From the NCBI GenBank assembly GCA_030447385.1, contig JAUJOY010000003.1, positions 283,000-346,999 on the forward strand: a stretch of DNA of 64,000 nucleotides. Reading direction: 5' to 3'. Position numbers and translations under genes: made by a program. Positions 53,615 through 63,975 of the stretch are shown here, piece by piece. The notes under the pieces were generated by a model. That model was not told the DNA's origin. It was given only the letters and a program-made list of their open reading frames with translations, and did no database searches. The stretch is from Mycobacteriales bacterium. Its GTDB lineage: Bacteria > Actinomycetota > Actinomycetes > Mycobacteriales > SCTD01. The first letter of the stretch is position 1; every line of letters begins with the position of its first letter.

Positions 53615-55753
53615 TCAGCGGGAGGGTGCCGGGGTGGGGACGCGCTCGTAGCCCAGCTCGCGCCGGCGAAACCGGCCGGTGCCGTGGGACACCCCCCGCA
53701 GCGCGGCGGCGTAGGTCAGGAGCTCGACCTCGGGCAGCTCGGCCCGCACGACACTGCGCTCGTCGTCCTCGGGGTCCGGCTCGTTGCCCGTCACGCGGGC
53801 CCGTCGCCCGGACAGGTCGCTCATCACGGACCCGACGAAGGAGGTGGGGATGTGGATCTCGACCTCGCACCAGGGCTCGAGAACCACCGCGCCCGCCGCC
53901 GCGGCCGCCTCCCGCAGGGCCAGCGCACCGGCGCTCTGGAACGCCGCGTCGGAGCTGTCCACCGAGTGGGCCTTGCCGTCGACGAGGACCACGTGCACGT
54001 CGACCAGCGGCCCGGCGGCGCTCACCCCGCGGGCGGCCTGCGCGCGTACGCCCTTCTCGACGCTCCCGTGGAAGGCGCTGGGGACGGCCCCGCCGACCAC
54101 GCGCTGCTCGAACACGATCCCGGACCCAGGTGCACCGGGGGAGACCTCGAGCACCACCACGGCGTACTGCCCGTGGCCGCCGGACTGCTTGACGTGGCGA
54201 CCGGTCACCGTGACCGGGCGGGCGAGGGTCTCGCGCAGTGCCACCTTCACCGGCGGGGTCAGCACGTGCAGCCCGTGCCGGGAGGAGAGCCGGTCGAGCA
54301 GGACCTCCGCGTGAGCCGCCCCGACGCACCACAGCAGCTGCTGCCCGGTGTCCACCCGCCGCTCCCACCGCAGGGTCGGGTCCTCCGCGACGAGCCGGCC
54401 CAGCGCCACGCCCAGCCGGTCCTCGTCGGCCCGGCTGGCGGCCTCGACCGCGACCGGCAGCTGCGGCTCGGGCAGGACCCACGGCCCGATGAGCAGCGGG
54501 TCGTCCGGCCTGGACAGGGTGTCGGCCGTCTCGGCGGTGCTGAGCCGTCCGACGGCGCAGATGTCCCCGGCCGGGCACGACGACACCGGGCGCAGCGCCG
54601 CGCCTAGCGGTGAGGCGAGCGGTCCCACGCGCTCGTCGACGTCGTGGTCGGGGTGGTCCTCCCGGTGCCAGGGCCCCCCGGCTCCGTGCCCGCACACGTG
54701 CACGGTGGTGTCCGGGCGCAGCGTCCCGGAGAAGACGCGCACGTAGGACATCCGGCCGAGGTACGGGTCGGTGGTGGTCTTCACGACCTCCGCCGCGAGC
54801 GGTCCGTCCGGGTCGCAGGCCAGCGGCGAGGCGGGGGAGCCGTCGGGGCGGCTGACCGGCGGGCACGGGTGCTCCAGCGGCGACGGGAAGCCGGCGGCAA
54901 GCAGATCCAGGAGCTCGCGCACCCCGACACCCGCGAGCGGGGCTGCGGCGAGCACCGGGTGGAAGTGGCCACGGGCGACGGCCGTCTCCAGGTCGTCCAG
55001 CAGTGTGGCCGGGTCCAGCTCCTCGCCATCGAGGTAGCGGTCGAGCAGGGTCTCGTCCTCGCTCTCCCCGATGATCCCCTCCACGAGCTCGGCCCGTAGC
55101 GAGGAGATCAGCTCCAGGTGCTCGGCTTCGGCCGGCCGCTCGACGCGCTCGCCGCTGGAGTGGTCGACGACCCGGCAGTCCAGAAGGGAGATCAGCCCCG
55201 CGACGGAGCCCGCGTCGTCGTGCATCGGCAGGTGCAGGGGCAGCACCGCCTCGTCGAGCACCCGCTGGCACAGCGCCACCGTCTCGTCGAAGTCCGCGCG
55301 CGGGCGGTCGAGCTGGGTCACGACGAGCGCCGTCGGGATCCCGACCTCGGCGCACTCGCGCCACAGCTGCGACGTGACCGCGTCCACGCCGGTGGCCGCC
55401 GCCACCACGAACAGCACCCCGTCCGCCGCCCGGAGCCCGGCCCGCAGCTCCCCCACGAAGTCCTGCCCGCCGGGGGTGTCGAGCAGGTTGACCTTGACGC
55501 CGTCGTGCTCGAAGCACGCGACCGACAGCGACACCGAGTGGTGCCGGCGCTGCTCGATCTCCTCGCTGTCGCAGGTCGCCGTGCCGTCCTCGACGCGCCC
55601 CGCCCGCGAGATGGCGCCGGCCTGCGCCAGGAGCGCCTCGACGAGGGTCGTCTTGCCGGCACCGCTGTGCCCCACCAGCGCCACGTTGCGCACCGACGAG
55701 GCCGCTCGTGGCTGGGGGGCGGCGCCGTTGTCGGCGCTCTTCGGACTGCGCAC
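53615..55753 (-). CDS. EF-G-like translational GTPase (FusA2 type)
   Basis: A 712-residue paralogue of elongation factor G, of the actinobacterial EF-G-like group with no settled role. G1 GHSGAGKT is at residues 28-35, and the HHSVSLSV switch region and G3 LLDTPGGQDF follow; G4 reads TQLDR instead of the usual NKxD. Domains II-V include DPYLGRMSYVRVFSGTL, HGQYAVVVLEVSPG and EPWCEVEIHIPTSFVGSVMS. Start GTG 55753 with AGGAGA 7 nt upstream. It stands on the opposite strand inside the otherwise conserved thrS-HIT-pgsA-patA-pimA block, back to back with pgsA. Confidence 0.88.
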   Translation of the reverse strand: MRSPKSADNGAAPQPRAASSVRNVALVGHSGAGKTTLVEALLAQAGAISRAGRVEDGTATCDSEEIEQRRHHSVSLSVACFEHDGVKVNLLDTPGGQDFVGELRAGLRAADGVLFVVAAATGVDAVTSQLWRECAEVGIPTALVVTQLDRPRADFDETVALCQRVLDEAVLPLHLPMHDDAGSVAGLISLLDCRVVDHSSGERVERPAEAEHLELISSLRAELVEGIIGESEDETLLDRYLDGEELDPATLLDDLETAVARGHFHPVLAAAPLAGVGVRELLDLLAAGFPSPLEHPCPPVSRPDGSPASPLACDPDGPLAAEVVKTTTDPYLGRMSYVRVFSGTLRPDTTVHVCGHGAGGPWHREDHPDHDVDERVGPLASPLGAALRPVSSCPAGDICAVGRLSTAETADTLSRPDDPLLIGPWVLPEPQLPVAVEAASRADEDRLGVALGRLVAEDPTLRWERRVDTGQQLLWCVGAAHAEVLLDRLSSRHGLHVLTPPVKVALRETLARPVTVTGRHVKQSGGHGQYAVVVLEVSPGAPGSGIVFEQRVVGGAVPSAFHGSVEKGVRAQAARGVSAAGPLVDVHVVLVDGKAHSVDSSDAAFQSAGALALREAAAAAGAVVLEPWCEVEIHIPTSFVGSVMSDLSGRRARVTGNEPDPEDDERSVVRAELPEVELLTYAAALRGVSHGTGRFRRRELGYERVPTPAPSR

Positions 55754-55830
55754 GCTGGTCTCCTGGGGGGATGAGGCGGACGTACGCCGCTATCGTCCCC
55801 CCAACCCCGCCGTCGCTGAAACGGATCCTG

Positions 55831-56442
55831 ATGCTCAACCTGCACGTGCGCCCGGCGATCGGCCGCCTGGTCGATCCGGTGGCGGACGCCCTGCTGCGGC
55901 TGAAGGTGCACCCCGACGCGGTGACGATCGCCGGGACGGTCGGCGTGGTCCTCGGATCGTTGGTGTTCTTCTCCCGGGGCTCGTTCCTGATCGGCACCGC
56001 GGTCATCGCCGTGTCCGCCCTGACCGACCTGCTCGACGGTGCGATGGCCCGCAAGCTGGGGACGACCAGCCGGTTCGGTGCCTGGCTCGACAGCACCTGC
56101 GACCGGGTGGGCGACGCCGCCATGTTCAGCGGGCTCGTGCTGTGGCTGACGGGGGCCGGCGAGGACCGGGCGCTCGCGGCGGTGACGCTGTTCTGCCTGG
56201 TAGCGGGCACGATCGTGTCGTACGCGAAGGCGCGGGCCGAGGGGCTTGGCCTGACCTGCAACGTGGGGATCGCCGAACGCGCGGAGCGCGTGATCCTCGT
56301 CCTGGTCGGCACCGGGTTCGCCGGTCTCGGCGTCGACGTGGCGCTGACGGTCGCGCTGTGGCTGCTGGCGGTGCTCACGGCCGTGACCGTCGTCCAGCGG
56401 CTGGTCGAGGTTCGCCGCCAAGCGGCCCTCGTCGCCCCGTGA
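55831..56442 (+). CDS. pgsA: Phosphatidylinositol-phosphate synthase PgsA
   Basis: Membrane CDP-alcohol phosphotransferase that joins CDP-diacylglycerol to inositol phosphate, the base of PI and PIM lipids. The 203-residue protein has the family motif D66-x2-D69-G-x2-A-R-x8-G-x3-D87-x3-D91 (LTDLLDGAMARKLG, FGAWLDSTCDR) and about six helices. Start ATG 55831 (MLNLHVRPAIGRLVDP) matches the usual N-terminus; an ATG at 55771 would add 20 unlikely residues. First gene of pgsA-patA-pimA. Confidence 0.9.
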   Translation: MLNLHVRPAIGRLVDPVADALLRLKVHPDAVTIAGTVGVVLGSLVFFSRGSFLIGTAVIAVSALTDLLDGAMARKLGTTSRFGAWLDSTCDRVGDAAMFSGLVLWLTGAGEDRALAAVTLFCLVAGTIVSYAKARAEGLGLTCNVGIAERAERVILVLVGTGFAGLGVDVALTVALWLLAVLTAVTVVQRLVEVRRQAALVAP

Positions 56443-56452
56443 CCGCCGCGTC

Positions 56453-57382
56453 GTGACAGCGGTTGCGCGGCCCGCCTCGCCGGTTGCCAAGGTCGCCGGC
56501 CTGCTGGGCGGACGGGTGTCCGAGGCGGCGTACGCCTCCGGCTGGGCCTTCGTCCGTGCCCTTCCGGCGCCGGTGGCGGCTCGCCTGTTCCAGGCGGGCG
56601 CGGACCTCGCGTACCGGCGGGGCGCGAAGAGCATCGACCGGATGCGCGACAACCTCGCCCGCGTCGCTCCCGGTCAGGACCTCGACCGGCTGACCCACGA
56701 GGCCGTGCGCTCCTACGGCCGCTACTGGTGCGAGGTCTTCCGGCTGCCGGTGATGTCCAAGGAGCACCTGGTCACCCGGACGGCGACGGTGGGCGAGCAC
56801 CGCATGCGGGAGGCGGTCGCCGGCCCCCGCGGGATGATCCTTGCGCTGCCGCACAGCGGCAACTGGGACGCCGCCGGTGCCTGGTGCGGGGTGACCGACG
56901 CCCCCTTCACGACGGTCGCCGAGCGACTGAAGCCCGAGTCGATGTACGACCGGTTCGTCGCCTTCCGGGAGTCCCTCGGCATGGAGGTGCTGCCCCTGAC
57001 CGGTGGTGCGCGCCCGCCGTACGAGGTGCTGCGCGAACGACTGGAGGCCGGCCGGTCGCTGTGCCTGCTGGCGGACCGCGACCTGTCCAAGCGCGGCATC
57101 GACGTCGACTTCTTCGGGGCGACCGCCCGCATGCCCGCGGGTCCGGCCTCGCTGGCGCTGAAGACCGGCGCGACGCTGATCCCCACCACCTTGTCGTTCC
57201 GTCCCGACGGGTGGGAGATCTGCTTCCACCCGGAGGTCGAGCACACCGACGTGGCGACGATGACGCAGGCGATGGCGGACGCGTTCGGGCGGGCCATCGC
57301 GGCCCATCCGGCGGACTGGCACATGTTCCAGAAGCTCTGGCTGGACGACCTCGACCCCGACGACCCGCGGCTCGCGCGATGA
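56453..57382 (+). CDS. patA: Phosphatidylinositol mannoside acyltransferase PatA
   Basis: Acylates a mannose of phosphatidylinositol mannosides on the cytoplasmic membrane face. In 309 residues the acyltransferase HxxxxD motif is ALPHSGNWDAAG, followed by TVAERLKPE and CLLADRDLSKRGIDVDFFG, and ends in PADWHMFQKLW. It is a lipid-A-acyltransferase-type LPLAT fold. Start GTG 56453 follows pgsA by 10 nt, and the stop overlaps pimA. Confidence 0.92.
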   Translation: MTAVARPASPVAKVAGLLGGRVSEAAYASGWAFVRALPAPVAARLFQAGADLAYRRGAKSIDRMRDNLARVAPGQDLDRLTHEAVRSYGRYWCEVFRLPVMSKEHLVTRTATVGEHRMREAVAGPRGMILALPHSGNWDAAGAWCGVTDAPFTTVAERLKPESMYDRFVAFRESLGMEVLPLTGGARPPYEVLRERLEAGRSLCLLADRDLSKRGIDVDFFGATARMPAGPASLALKTGATLIPTTLSFRPDGWEICFHPEVEHTDVATMTQAMADAFGRAIAAHPADWHMFQKLWLDDLDPDDPRLAR

Positions 57383-58638
57383 AGATCGGGATCGCCTGCC
57401 CCTACACCTGGGACGTTCCGGGGGGCGTGCAGGCGCACGTCCGCGACCTCGCCGGAAGCCTGATCGGCCTGGGTCACGAGGTCTCCGTCCTGACCCCGGT
57501 GGACGACCCGGAGAGCGCCGCCCTCCCGACGTACGTCGTGCCCGTGGGCCGGGCGGTGCCCATCCCCTACAACGGCTCGGTGGCGCGGCTGGCGTTCGGC
57601 CCGCTGTCGCTGACCCGCACCCGGAGGTGGCTGCGCGAGGGGGAGTTCGACGTGCTGCACGTGCACGAGCCGACGGTGCCGAGCGTGTCGATGCTGGCCT
57701 GCTTCGCCGCGAGCGGGCCCATGGTCTCGACGTTCCACACGGCGACGGCCCGCTCCCGGGCGCTGCAGGTGTTCGGGACGGCGCTGCAGCCGGCGCTGGA
57801 GAAGATCTCCGGCCGGATCGCGGTGAGCGCCGCGGCGCGGCGGGTGGTCGTCGAGCACCTGGGCGGTGACGCCGTGCTCATCCCCAACGGCGTGCACGTC
57901 TCGCAGTTCGAGAACGCCGGCCCGCTGCCGGACCGCCCGCCCGGACCGACCGTGGTGTTCCTCGGCCGGATCGACGAGGCGCGCAAGGGGTTGGCGGTCC
58001 TGCTCGAAGCGCTCCCGGAGCTGGTCCGCCGCGTCCCCGACGTCCGGCTGCTGATCGCCGGTCCGGGTGATGCGGGTGAGGTCCGCGAGGCGGTGCCGAA
58101 GTCGCTGCGCAGCCGGGTGGAGCTGCTGGGGCTGGTCAGCGACGAGGACAAGCCGCGGGTGTTCGCGAGCGGCGAGGTCTACTGCGCGCCCAACACGCAC
58201 GGCGAGTCCTTCGGGATCGTGCTGGTCGAGGCGATGGCCACCGGCACCCCCGTCGTCGCCAGCGACCTGGAGGCGTTCCGCCGGGTGCTCGAGGACGGCC
58301 GCGCGGGCGTGCTCGTGCCCGTACGCGACGCCGGCGCCCTGGCCGCGGCGCTCGCCGACCTGCTGGGGGACGCGCCCCGCCGGGAGCGGCTGGCCGCGGC
58401 GGCGCGGCAGGCGGTGCAGGCCTACGACTGGTCGGTGGTCACCCGCCAGATCGTCGAGGTGTACGAGACCGTCGCGGGCAGGGTGCAGCCGACGGGGCAC
58501 GTCGACGTGGACGCGGAGCTGGAGAGCCTCGCGGTGCTGCTGGCCCAGGGCGACGGCAACGACGACGACGCCGGCCGCCTGGTCAGCACCCTGCGGCGCT
58601 GGCTGGCCGAGCGCCCGCGGCTGGCCGACCGCTCGTGA
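57379..58638 (+). CDS. pimA: Phosphatidylinositol alpha-mannosyltransferase PimA
   Basis: GT4 glycosyltransferase that adds the first mannose from GDP-mannose to phosphatidylinositol. In 419 residues the N-terminal GGVQAHVRDLAG acceptor/phosphate loop (about 15-26), DVLHVHEPTVPS, VSAAARRVV, LIPNGVHVSQF and the EX7E element HGESFGIVLVEAMATGTP are all present. The C-terminal 30 or so residues are a GHVDVDAELES-type tail. It starts within the patA stop. Confidence 0.93.
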   Translation: MKIGIACPYTWDVPGGVQAHVRDLAGSLIGLGHEVSVLTPVDDPESAALPTYVVPVGRAVPIPYNGSVARLAFGPLSLTRTRRWLREGEFDVLHVHEPTVPSVSMLACFAASGPMVSTFHTATARSRALQVFGTALQPALEKISGRIAVSAAARRVVVEHLGGDAVLIPNGVHVSQFENAGPLPDRPPGPTVVFLGRIDEARKGLAVLLEALPELVRRVPDVRLLIAGPGDAGEVREAVPKSLRSRVELLGLVSDEDKPRVFASGEVYCAPNTHGESFGIVLVEAMATGTPVVASDLEAFRRVLEDGRAGVLVPVRDAGALAAALADLLGDAPRRERLAAAARQAVQAYDWSVVTRQIVEVYETVAGRVQPTGHVDVDAELESLAVLLAQGDGNDDDAGRLVSTLRRWLAERPRLADRS

Positions 58639-59162
58639 CCGCCGCTCTCGTCGCGGTCGGGCTCCTCGTCCTGGTGCTGGTCTACGCCAGCTGGATCGCC
58701 GGCCGGCTCGACCGGCTGCACGCGCGGGTGGACGCCGCCTGGGCGGCGCTCGACGTGCAGCTGGTACGCCGCGCCGCGGCCGCTCGCGCCGTCGCGGCGG
58801 CGCTCCCGCCGGGGGAGGTTGCCGCTGCTCTGGACGCCGCGGCGAGGGCAGCCCTCGACAGCGGTCCGGCGGGCCGGGAGGCCTGCGAGAACGACCTGTC
58901 CCGGGCGCTGCGCAACGCCTTGCCGGTGCTGCCCCCCGGCACCGAGCTCGGGGAGCTGGAGACGGCGACGACGAGGGTCGGGCTGGCCCGCTCCTTCCAC
59001 AACGCCGCCGTGGGGGACACCCGCGCGATCCGCCTGCGCCGCATCCCCCGCGCGCTGCGCCTGGCTGGCCACCGGGCGCTGCCGCAGTACTTCGAGATCG
59101 ACGACACCGCCAATCCGGCAGAGGGCCGGAACATGGCAGCGGGTGACGGTCGATCCACGTAA
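58635..59162 (+). CDS. LemA-like single-pass membrane protein
   Basis: A 175-residue protein with one N-terminal helix (ALVAVGLLVLVLVYASWIAG), followed by a helical region RLHARVDAAWAALDVQLVRR like the start of LemA-type proteins, and a C-terminal RALRLAGHRALPQYFEIDDT. The final YFEIDD segment is recurrent in the actinobacterial version. Function unknown. It overlaps pimA by 4 nt and so belongs to the PIM operon. Confidence 0.65.
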   Translation: MTAALVAVGLLVLVLVYASWIAGRLDRLHARVDAAWAALDVQLVRRAAAARAVAAALPPGEVAAALDAAARAALDSGPAGREACENDLSRALRNALPVLPPGTELGELETATTRVGLARSFHNAAVGDTRAIRLRRIPRALRLAGHRALPQYFEIDDTANPAEGRNMAAGDGRST

Positions 59163-59172
59163 CGTGGCGCGG

Positions 59173-60303
59173 GTGACCGCCCCCACCCCCACCCGCGCCC
59201 ACCGCTCGTCCGTCGTGCCGGCAGCCGGACGTGCCGGCGTCCCCGTCCGCGCCGGCGGGACGCGGTCCCCTGCTCGGCTGCTGCTGCTCCGGGCCGTTGC
59301 CGTGCTCACCCTGGCCGGCCTGCTGGCCGCGTGTGGCGGCTCCGACGAGCCCGCGGCGGCCCCGTCCAGCCCCTCCGGTGCCAGCCCCGCCGCGCCGCCT
59401 CCCCCCCCGCCGCCCCCGCCGCCGGCCAGCCCCCTGACCGGTCTCGTCCCCGCGCCGGTGGGCCCGCTGCTCGCCGTGAAGATCGACAACGGCGTCCTGG
59501 CCCGTCCCTTCCACAAGGGCCTGGAGAAGGCGACGGTGATGTACCAGGAGCTGGCCGAGGGGGGGTCGACCCGCTTCCTCGCGATCTACGACAGGACCAC
59601 GGACACCGAGATCGGCCCGATCCGCAGCGTCCGCGAGAGCGATGTCGAGCTGATCGCGCAGTACGGCAAGGTCGCCTTCGCGTTCTCGGGCGGGCAGGGC
59701 GGGGTGCTGGCGATCGTCGCCAGGGCGCGTGACGCCGGAGCCGTCCTGGATGTGTCCTACGACTCCCGCCCGCAGCTGTACCGCCTGGCCGAGAAGCGGC
59801 GCGACGCGCAGAACTTCTATGCGATCCCGGCCAAGCTGGCGACGGTCAACCCGGGCGACGTGCCGCTCAAGGACGTCGGCTGGAAGTTCGGACCGGTGCC
59901 GCCCGAGGTCGGCGCACCGGTGCCCGCTGGGCGCCTGGTGTTCTCCGAGATCTCCACCGTCGGGCTGCGCTGGAACGCGCCTGCAGCGCGCTGGGTGATC
60001 TCGCAGGACGGCAGGGAGATGCCGGCGGTTGCGCCGGTCAACGTCATCCTCCAGCAGGTGGCGGTGCGTCCCAGCTCGTTCAAGGACGTCAAGGGGCTGG
60101 CCAGCCCCTTCACGCCCACGGTCGGTCAGGGACCGGTCAGCGTGCTGCGCGACGGCAAGCGGATCGACGGGACCTGGACTCGCCCCGACGCCGCCAGCGG
60201 CACCCGCTTCGTCGACGCCGCGGGGGCGGACATCCCGCTCACCCCCGGGGGGGCGACCTGGGTGATGCTCGTCCCGACCGGGGTCACGCTCAACGCCGGC
60301 TGA
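59173..60303 (+). CDS. DUF3048 (YerB-like) lipoprotein
   Basis: A 376-residue exported lipoprotein. The signal ends in [10 protein letters not shown] (Cys near residue 57 of a long Arg-rich N-terminus), followed by a Ser/Ala/Pro linker with ten successive prolines, then a DUF3048 domain: [60 protein letters not shown] and [16 protein letters not shown]. The domain function is unknown. Start GTG 59173; the N-terminus is long for a lipoprotein, and a later start cannot be excluded. Confidence 0.82.
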   Translation: MTAPTPTRAHRSSVVPAAGRAGVPVRAGGTRSPARLLLLRAVAVLTLAGLLAACGGSDEPAAAPSSPSGASPAAPPPPPPPPPPASPLTGLVPAPVGPLLAVKIDNGVLARPFHKGLEKATVMYQELAEGGSTRFLAIYDRTTDTEIGPIRSVRESDVELIAQYGKVAFAFSGGQGGVLAIVARARDAGAVLDVSYDSRPQLYRLAEKRRDAQNFYAIPAKLATVNPGDVPLKDVGWKFGPVPPEVGAPVPAGRLVFSEISTVGLRWNAPAARWVISQDGREMPAVAPVNVILQQVAVRPSSFKDVKGLASPFTPTVGQGPVSVLRDGKRIDGTWTRPDAASGTRFVDAAGADIPLTPGGATWVMLVPTGVTLNAG

Positions 60304-60390
60304 AACCGGGCGCGCCGACGCCGCCTCTGGCGCCCGATCCTGGCAGGATCCGGCGGACACCCGCCTGCGCCGGCTCGAAGGAGGACGTCC

Positions 60391-61578
60391 GTGTCCTCGC
60401 AGCCAGCCCCGAGCCGGGCCCTGCCCTCGGCCGGACCCGCAATGTCCGTACGTGCGGTGGCGCTCGGTGGCCTCGCCCTGGTGCTCGCGCAGGTGGCGTT
60501 GTTCCTGATCCTGGCCGGGGGGGACGTCAGCCGGCTGGTCCATGCCGCTCCACCCCTCACCGATCCGGCGGCCGCGCCGCAGTCGCTGACGGTCGGGCCT
60601 GCCGGCACGGGCTTCGACGGGCAGATGTACTACCGGCAGGCAGAGGCTCCTGTCTCCACGGCCCCCTCGGTCAACGGCGTGATGCTGGACCTGCCCGCCG
60701 TCCGGTCCGCGCGCGTCGGCTACCCGCTGCTGGCCGCGGCCCTGTCGCTCGGGCAGAAGGCTCTGCTGCCGTGGGCGCTGCTCGGCGTCAACGTGCTCGC
60801 AGCCGTGGCGCTCGTCGCGGCGGTCGCCGCGATCGCCGTCGACGCCGGACGCTCTCCCGCGTGGGGGCTGGTGGCCGTGTCCTTCCCGGGCTTCGTCTAC
60901 ACGCTCGGCTTCGACCTGGCCGAGCTCACTGCGGTGGCTCTGCTGGCCCTTGGCATGCTGGCCGCCCGCCGCTCCCGGTGGCTGCTGACGGCGGCCCTGT
61001 GGTCCGCGGCCCTGCTGACGCGGGAGAGCGCCGCGGTCCTTCCCCTTGCGGCGGCGACGGTCGTCGCTCTCGACGCGGCCCGCCGGCGCCGGGTCGATCG
61101 GGGCATGGCCCTGGCGGCGGGGGTGCCCCTGCTCGTCCTGCTCGTCTGGCAGCTGAGCCTCAAGCAGGTCTTCGGTGGGCTGCCGGTGCTGTCCTCCGGC
61201 GAGAAGAACATCGGCCTCCCGCTGCAGGGGCTGCTCGACAGCGCCGGGCAGTTCGCCCCGACCTCCACGGACGGGGTGTTCCGGCTGGTCAGCCTGGGCG
61301 GGCTGCTCGCCCTCCTGGGGATCGCCCTGGCGTGTGCCCGCTCGTCGGCCGCAAGCCGGGTCGAGAAGGCGGCTCTGGTGCTCGCCGCTGTTGTCCTGAG
61401 CACGCTGAGCCCGTTCGTGTGGGCCGGCGCCACCTCGTTCATGCGGGCCGCCGCGGAGATGGGCCTGCTGGCCACGGTCGTCGCCGCGACCTCCACGGCG
61501 CGTACCCGCCTGCTCCTGCCCCTGGTGGTCGCACCGGTCACCCTGCTCACCCTCGCCTCCCAGGTGATCAAGGCCTGA
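60391..61578 (+). CDS. Polytopic membrane protein, GT-C-like
   Basis: A 395-residue membrane protein with about nine to ten helices. The extracytoplasmic loop after the first helix contains [14 protein letters not shown], the GxDGQxYxxxA pattern seen in GT-C-type glycosyltransferases, and [12 protein letters not shown] follows. [15 protein letters not shown] is typical of this group. It may transfer a sugar from a polyprenyl donor at the cell envelope. Start GTG 60391 with AAGGAGG 7 nt upstream. Its location next to PIM genes fits envelope work, but the substrate is unknown. Confidence 0.65.
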   Translation: MSSQPAPSRALPSAGPAMSVRAVALGGLALVLAQVALFLILAGGDVSRLVHAAPPLTDPAAAPQSLTVGPAGTGFDGQMYYRQAEAPVSTAPSVNGVMLDLPAVRSARVGYPLLAAALSLGQKALLPWALLGVNVLAAVALVAAVAAIAVDAGRSPAWGLVAVSFPGFVYTLGFDLAELTAVALLALGMLAARRSRWLLTAALWSAALLTRESAAVLPLAAATVVALDAARRRRVDRGMALAAGVPLLVLLVWQLSLKQVFGGLPVLSSGEKNIGLPLQGLLDSAGQFAPTSTDGVFRLVSLGGLLALLGIALACARSSAASRVEKAALVLAAVVLSTLSPFVWAGATSFMRAAAEMGLLATVVAATSTARTRLLLPLVVAPVTLLTLASQVIKA

Positions 61579-61652
61579 CCGGCCACGGCGGTGCGGCCCG
61601 GTTCCGGGCCTACCATGGAGCACACCGCCATCGACTCCGAGGAAGCCCTGCG

Positions 61653-62573
61653 ATGTCCGCCGACGCGCCCGCCCCGACCTCCGCAGCCGTCTCCCAGGTC
61701 GGCACGGCCACGGTCAAGCGCGGCATGGCCGAGATGCTCAAGGGCGGCGTCATCATGGACGTGGTGGACGCCGACCAGGCGCGCATCGCAGAGGACGCTG
61801 GCGCCGTGGCGGTCATGGCCCTGGAGCGGGTGCCGGCCGACATCCGCCGGGACGGCGGGGTGGCCCGCATGAGTGACCCGGACATGATCGACCGCATCCA
61901 GGCGGCGGTGTCCATCCCGGTGATGGCCAAGGCGCGGATCGGCCACTTCGTCGAGGCGCAGGTCCTGCAGGCGAGCGGGGTGGACTTCGTCGACGAGTCG
62001 GAGGTGCTGACGCCCGCCGACTACACCCACCACATCGACAAGCGGTCGTTCACGGTCCCGTTCGTGTGTGGGGCGACCAACCTCGGCGAGGCGCTGCGCC
62101 GGATCTCCGAGGGCGCGGCCATGATCCGCTCCAAGGGCGAGGCCGGCACCGGCGACGTCTCCCAGGCCACCACCCACATCCGCACGATCCTCGGCGAGAT
62201 CCGACGCCTCACGGTCATGGACGAGCCCGAGCTGTTCGCGGCGGCCAAGGTCATGGCGGCCCCGATCGACCTCGTCCGGGAGACCGCCGGGCTCGGCCGG
62301 CTGCCTGTCGTCCTGTTCACCGCGGGCGGTGTGGCGACTCCGGCGGATGCCGCGATGATGATGCAGCTCGGGGCCGACGGCGTCTTCATCGGCTCGGGCA
62401 TCTTCAAAAGCGGCGACCCCGCTTCGCGGGCCAGGGCGTGCGTCGAGGCCACGGCCTACTTCACCGACGCGGAGCGGATCGCGAAGGTCAGCCGCGGGCT
62501 CGGCGAGGCGATGGTCGGCATAGCCGCGGACAGCCTGGGCGCCGCTGAGCTGCTGGCGCAGCGCGGCTGGTGA
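61653..62573 (+). CDS. pdxS: Pyridoxal 5'-phosphate synthase subunit PdxS
   Basis: Synthase half of the DXP-independent PLP route, making PLP from ribose 5-phosphate, glyceraldehyde 3-phosphate and ammonia. In 306 residues: [87 protein letters not shown] and [17 protein letters not shown], all family-invariant. Start ATG 61653 has GAGGAAG about 9 nt upstream. It is coupled to pdxT by a 4-nt overlap. Confidence 0.97.
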   Translation: MSADAPAPTSAAVSQVGTATVKRGMAEMLKGGVIMDVVDADQARIAEDAGAVAVMALERVPADIRRDGGVARMSDPDMIDRIQAAVSIPVMAKARIGHFVEAQVLQASGVDFVDESEVLTPADYTHHIDKRSFTVPFVCGATNLGEALRRISEGAAMIRSKGEAGTGDVSQATTHIRTILGEIRRLTVMDEPELFAAAKVMAAPIDLVRETAGLGRLPVVLFTAGGVATPADAAMMMQLGADGVFIGSGIFKSGDPASRARACVEATAYFTDAERIAKVSRGLGEAMVGIAADSLGAAELLAQRGW

Positions 62574-63226
62574 CCGCACGTCCCGCTGCCGCGGGGCGGG
62601 CGGTCGGCTCGGACGGCTGGCCCGTCCCGCGGGTGGGCATCCTCGCCCTGCAGGGAGACGTGCGCGAGCACGACCGGGCGCTGCGCGACGCCGGCGCCGA
62701 GCCGCTGGCCGTGCGGCGGGTCGAGGATCTCCACGGCCTGGACGGGCTGGTGCTGCCGGGCGGCGAGTCGACGACGATGGGCCGGCTGCTCGGCGTGTTC
62801 GACCTGCTCGATCCGCTGCGCCGCCTCGTGCAGGAGGGACTGCCGGTCTACGGCTCCTGCGCGGGGATGATCCTGCTGGCCGACGAGGTGCGGGGCGGTC
62901 CATCCGACCAGCCCCGGCTCGGTGGCCTCGACATCACCGTGCGCCGCAACGCCTTCGGCCGCCAGGTGGACTCCTTCGAGACCGACCTGGCCTTCGCCGG
63001 GGTGGGGGACGTGCACGCGGTGTTCATCCGCGCCCCCTGGGTCGAGGCGGCCGGCAGCGACGTCCGGGTGCTCGCCCGCGTACCCGACTCCGCTCGCCAG
63101 GCCGCGGGTAGGGTCGTCGCCGTACGCCAGGGGGCGGTCCTGGCCACCTCGTTCCACCCGGAGCTGACCGGGGACTCCCGGATCCATGCGCTGTTCGTGG
63201 ACATGATCAAGGAGGGGGCCGGATGA
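62570..63226 (+). CDS. pdxT: Pyridoxal 5'-phosphate synthase glutaminase subunit PdxT
   Basis: Glutamine amidotransferase that supplies ammonia to PdxS. In 218 residues: [25 protein letters not shown], the nucleophile Cys97 in [11 protein letters not shown] and the His/Glu pair in [11 protein letters not shown]. The first 18 residues (GTG start) are an Ala/Gly-rich extension before the usual start of the domain. It overlaps pdxS and yebC by 4 nt each. Confidence 0.96.
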   Translation: MTARPAAAGRAVGSDGWPVPRVGILALQGDVREHDRALRDAGAEPLAVRRVEDLHGLDGLVLPGGESTTMGRLLGVFDLLDPLRRLVQEGLPVYGSCAGMILLADEVRGGPSDQPRLGGLDITVRRNAFGRQVDSFETDLAFAGVGDVHAVFIRAPWVEAAGSDVRVLARVPDSARQAAGRVVAVRQGAVLATSFHPELTGDSRIHALFVDMIKEGAG

Positions 63227-63975
63227 GCGGCCATTCCAAGTGGGCGACGACCAAGCACAAGAAGGCGGTCGTCGACGCCAAGCGCGGCAAGCTGTTCGCC
63301 AAGCTGATCAAGACGATCGAGGTGTCGGCCCGCACCGGCGGGGGCGACCCGGCCGGCAACCCGACGCTCGCGGATGCGATCACGGGCGCCAAACGGCAGT
63401 CCGTGCCGGCCGACAACATCGAGCGGGCCATCAAGCGGGGCAGCGGTGCGCTGGGCGACGCCGCGGCCTACGAGGAGATCCTCTACGAGGCCTACGCACC
63501 CGGCGGCGTGGCGGTCCTCGTCGAGTGCCTGACCGACAACCGCAACCGGGCCGCCGCCGAGGTGCGTACCGCCATCACCCGCAACGGCGGTACGCCGGCG
63601 GACCCCGGATCGGTCTCCTACCTGTTCGCCCGCAAGGGGGTGGTCCTCGTCGCCACGACGCCGGGGCTGACGGAGGACGACGTGCTGATGGCCGTGCTCG
63701 ACGCCGGCGCGGAGGACGTCAACGACCTGGGCGACAGCTTCGAGGTGGTGTGCGCGGCGAGCGACACCTCGCGGGTGCGCGAGGCCTGCACCGCCGCCGG
63801 GCTCGACGTGGAGTCCGCGGCGATCGCGCGGCTGCCGAGCCTGTCGGTGCCGCTGGAGGACGAGGTGGCCGTCAGGGTGCTGCGCCTGGTGGACGCGCTC
63901 GAGGACCTCGACGACGTCCAGAACGTGTGGGCCAACTTCGACGTGAGCGACGAGGTGCTCGAGCGGGTGGGCTGA
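63223..63975 (+). CDS. yebC: YebC/PmpR-family regulator/translation factor
   Basis: A 250-residue YebC-family protein, described both as a transcriptional regulator and as a factor helping ribosomes through proline stretches. It begins [20 protein letters not shown], with [49 protein letters not shown] and [17 protein letters not shown]. The full length fits, and the stop is 25 nt before the window end. In many actinobacteria ruvC follows; nothing can be seen here. Confidence 0.96.
   Translation: MSGHSKWATTKHKKAVVDAKRGKLFAKLIKTIEVSARTGGGDPAGNPTLADAITGAKRQSVPADNIERAIKRGSGALGDAAAYEEILYEAYAPGGVAVLVECLTDNRNRAAAEVRTAITRNGGTPADPGSVSYLFARKGVVLVATTPGLTEDDVLMAVLDAGAEDVNDLGDSFEVVCAASDTSRVREACTAAGLDVESAAIARLPSLSVPLEDEVAVRVLRLVDALEDLDDVQNVWANFDVSDEVLERVG

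Noticed and set aside
56722-61623. Giant 1633-codon minus-strand frame across patA, pimA and neighbours
   Set aside because: It is antisense to six well-supported plus-strand genes and is built of His/Arg/Gly/Gln-rich low-complexity sequence.
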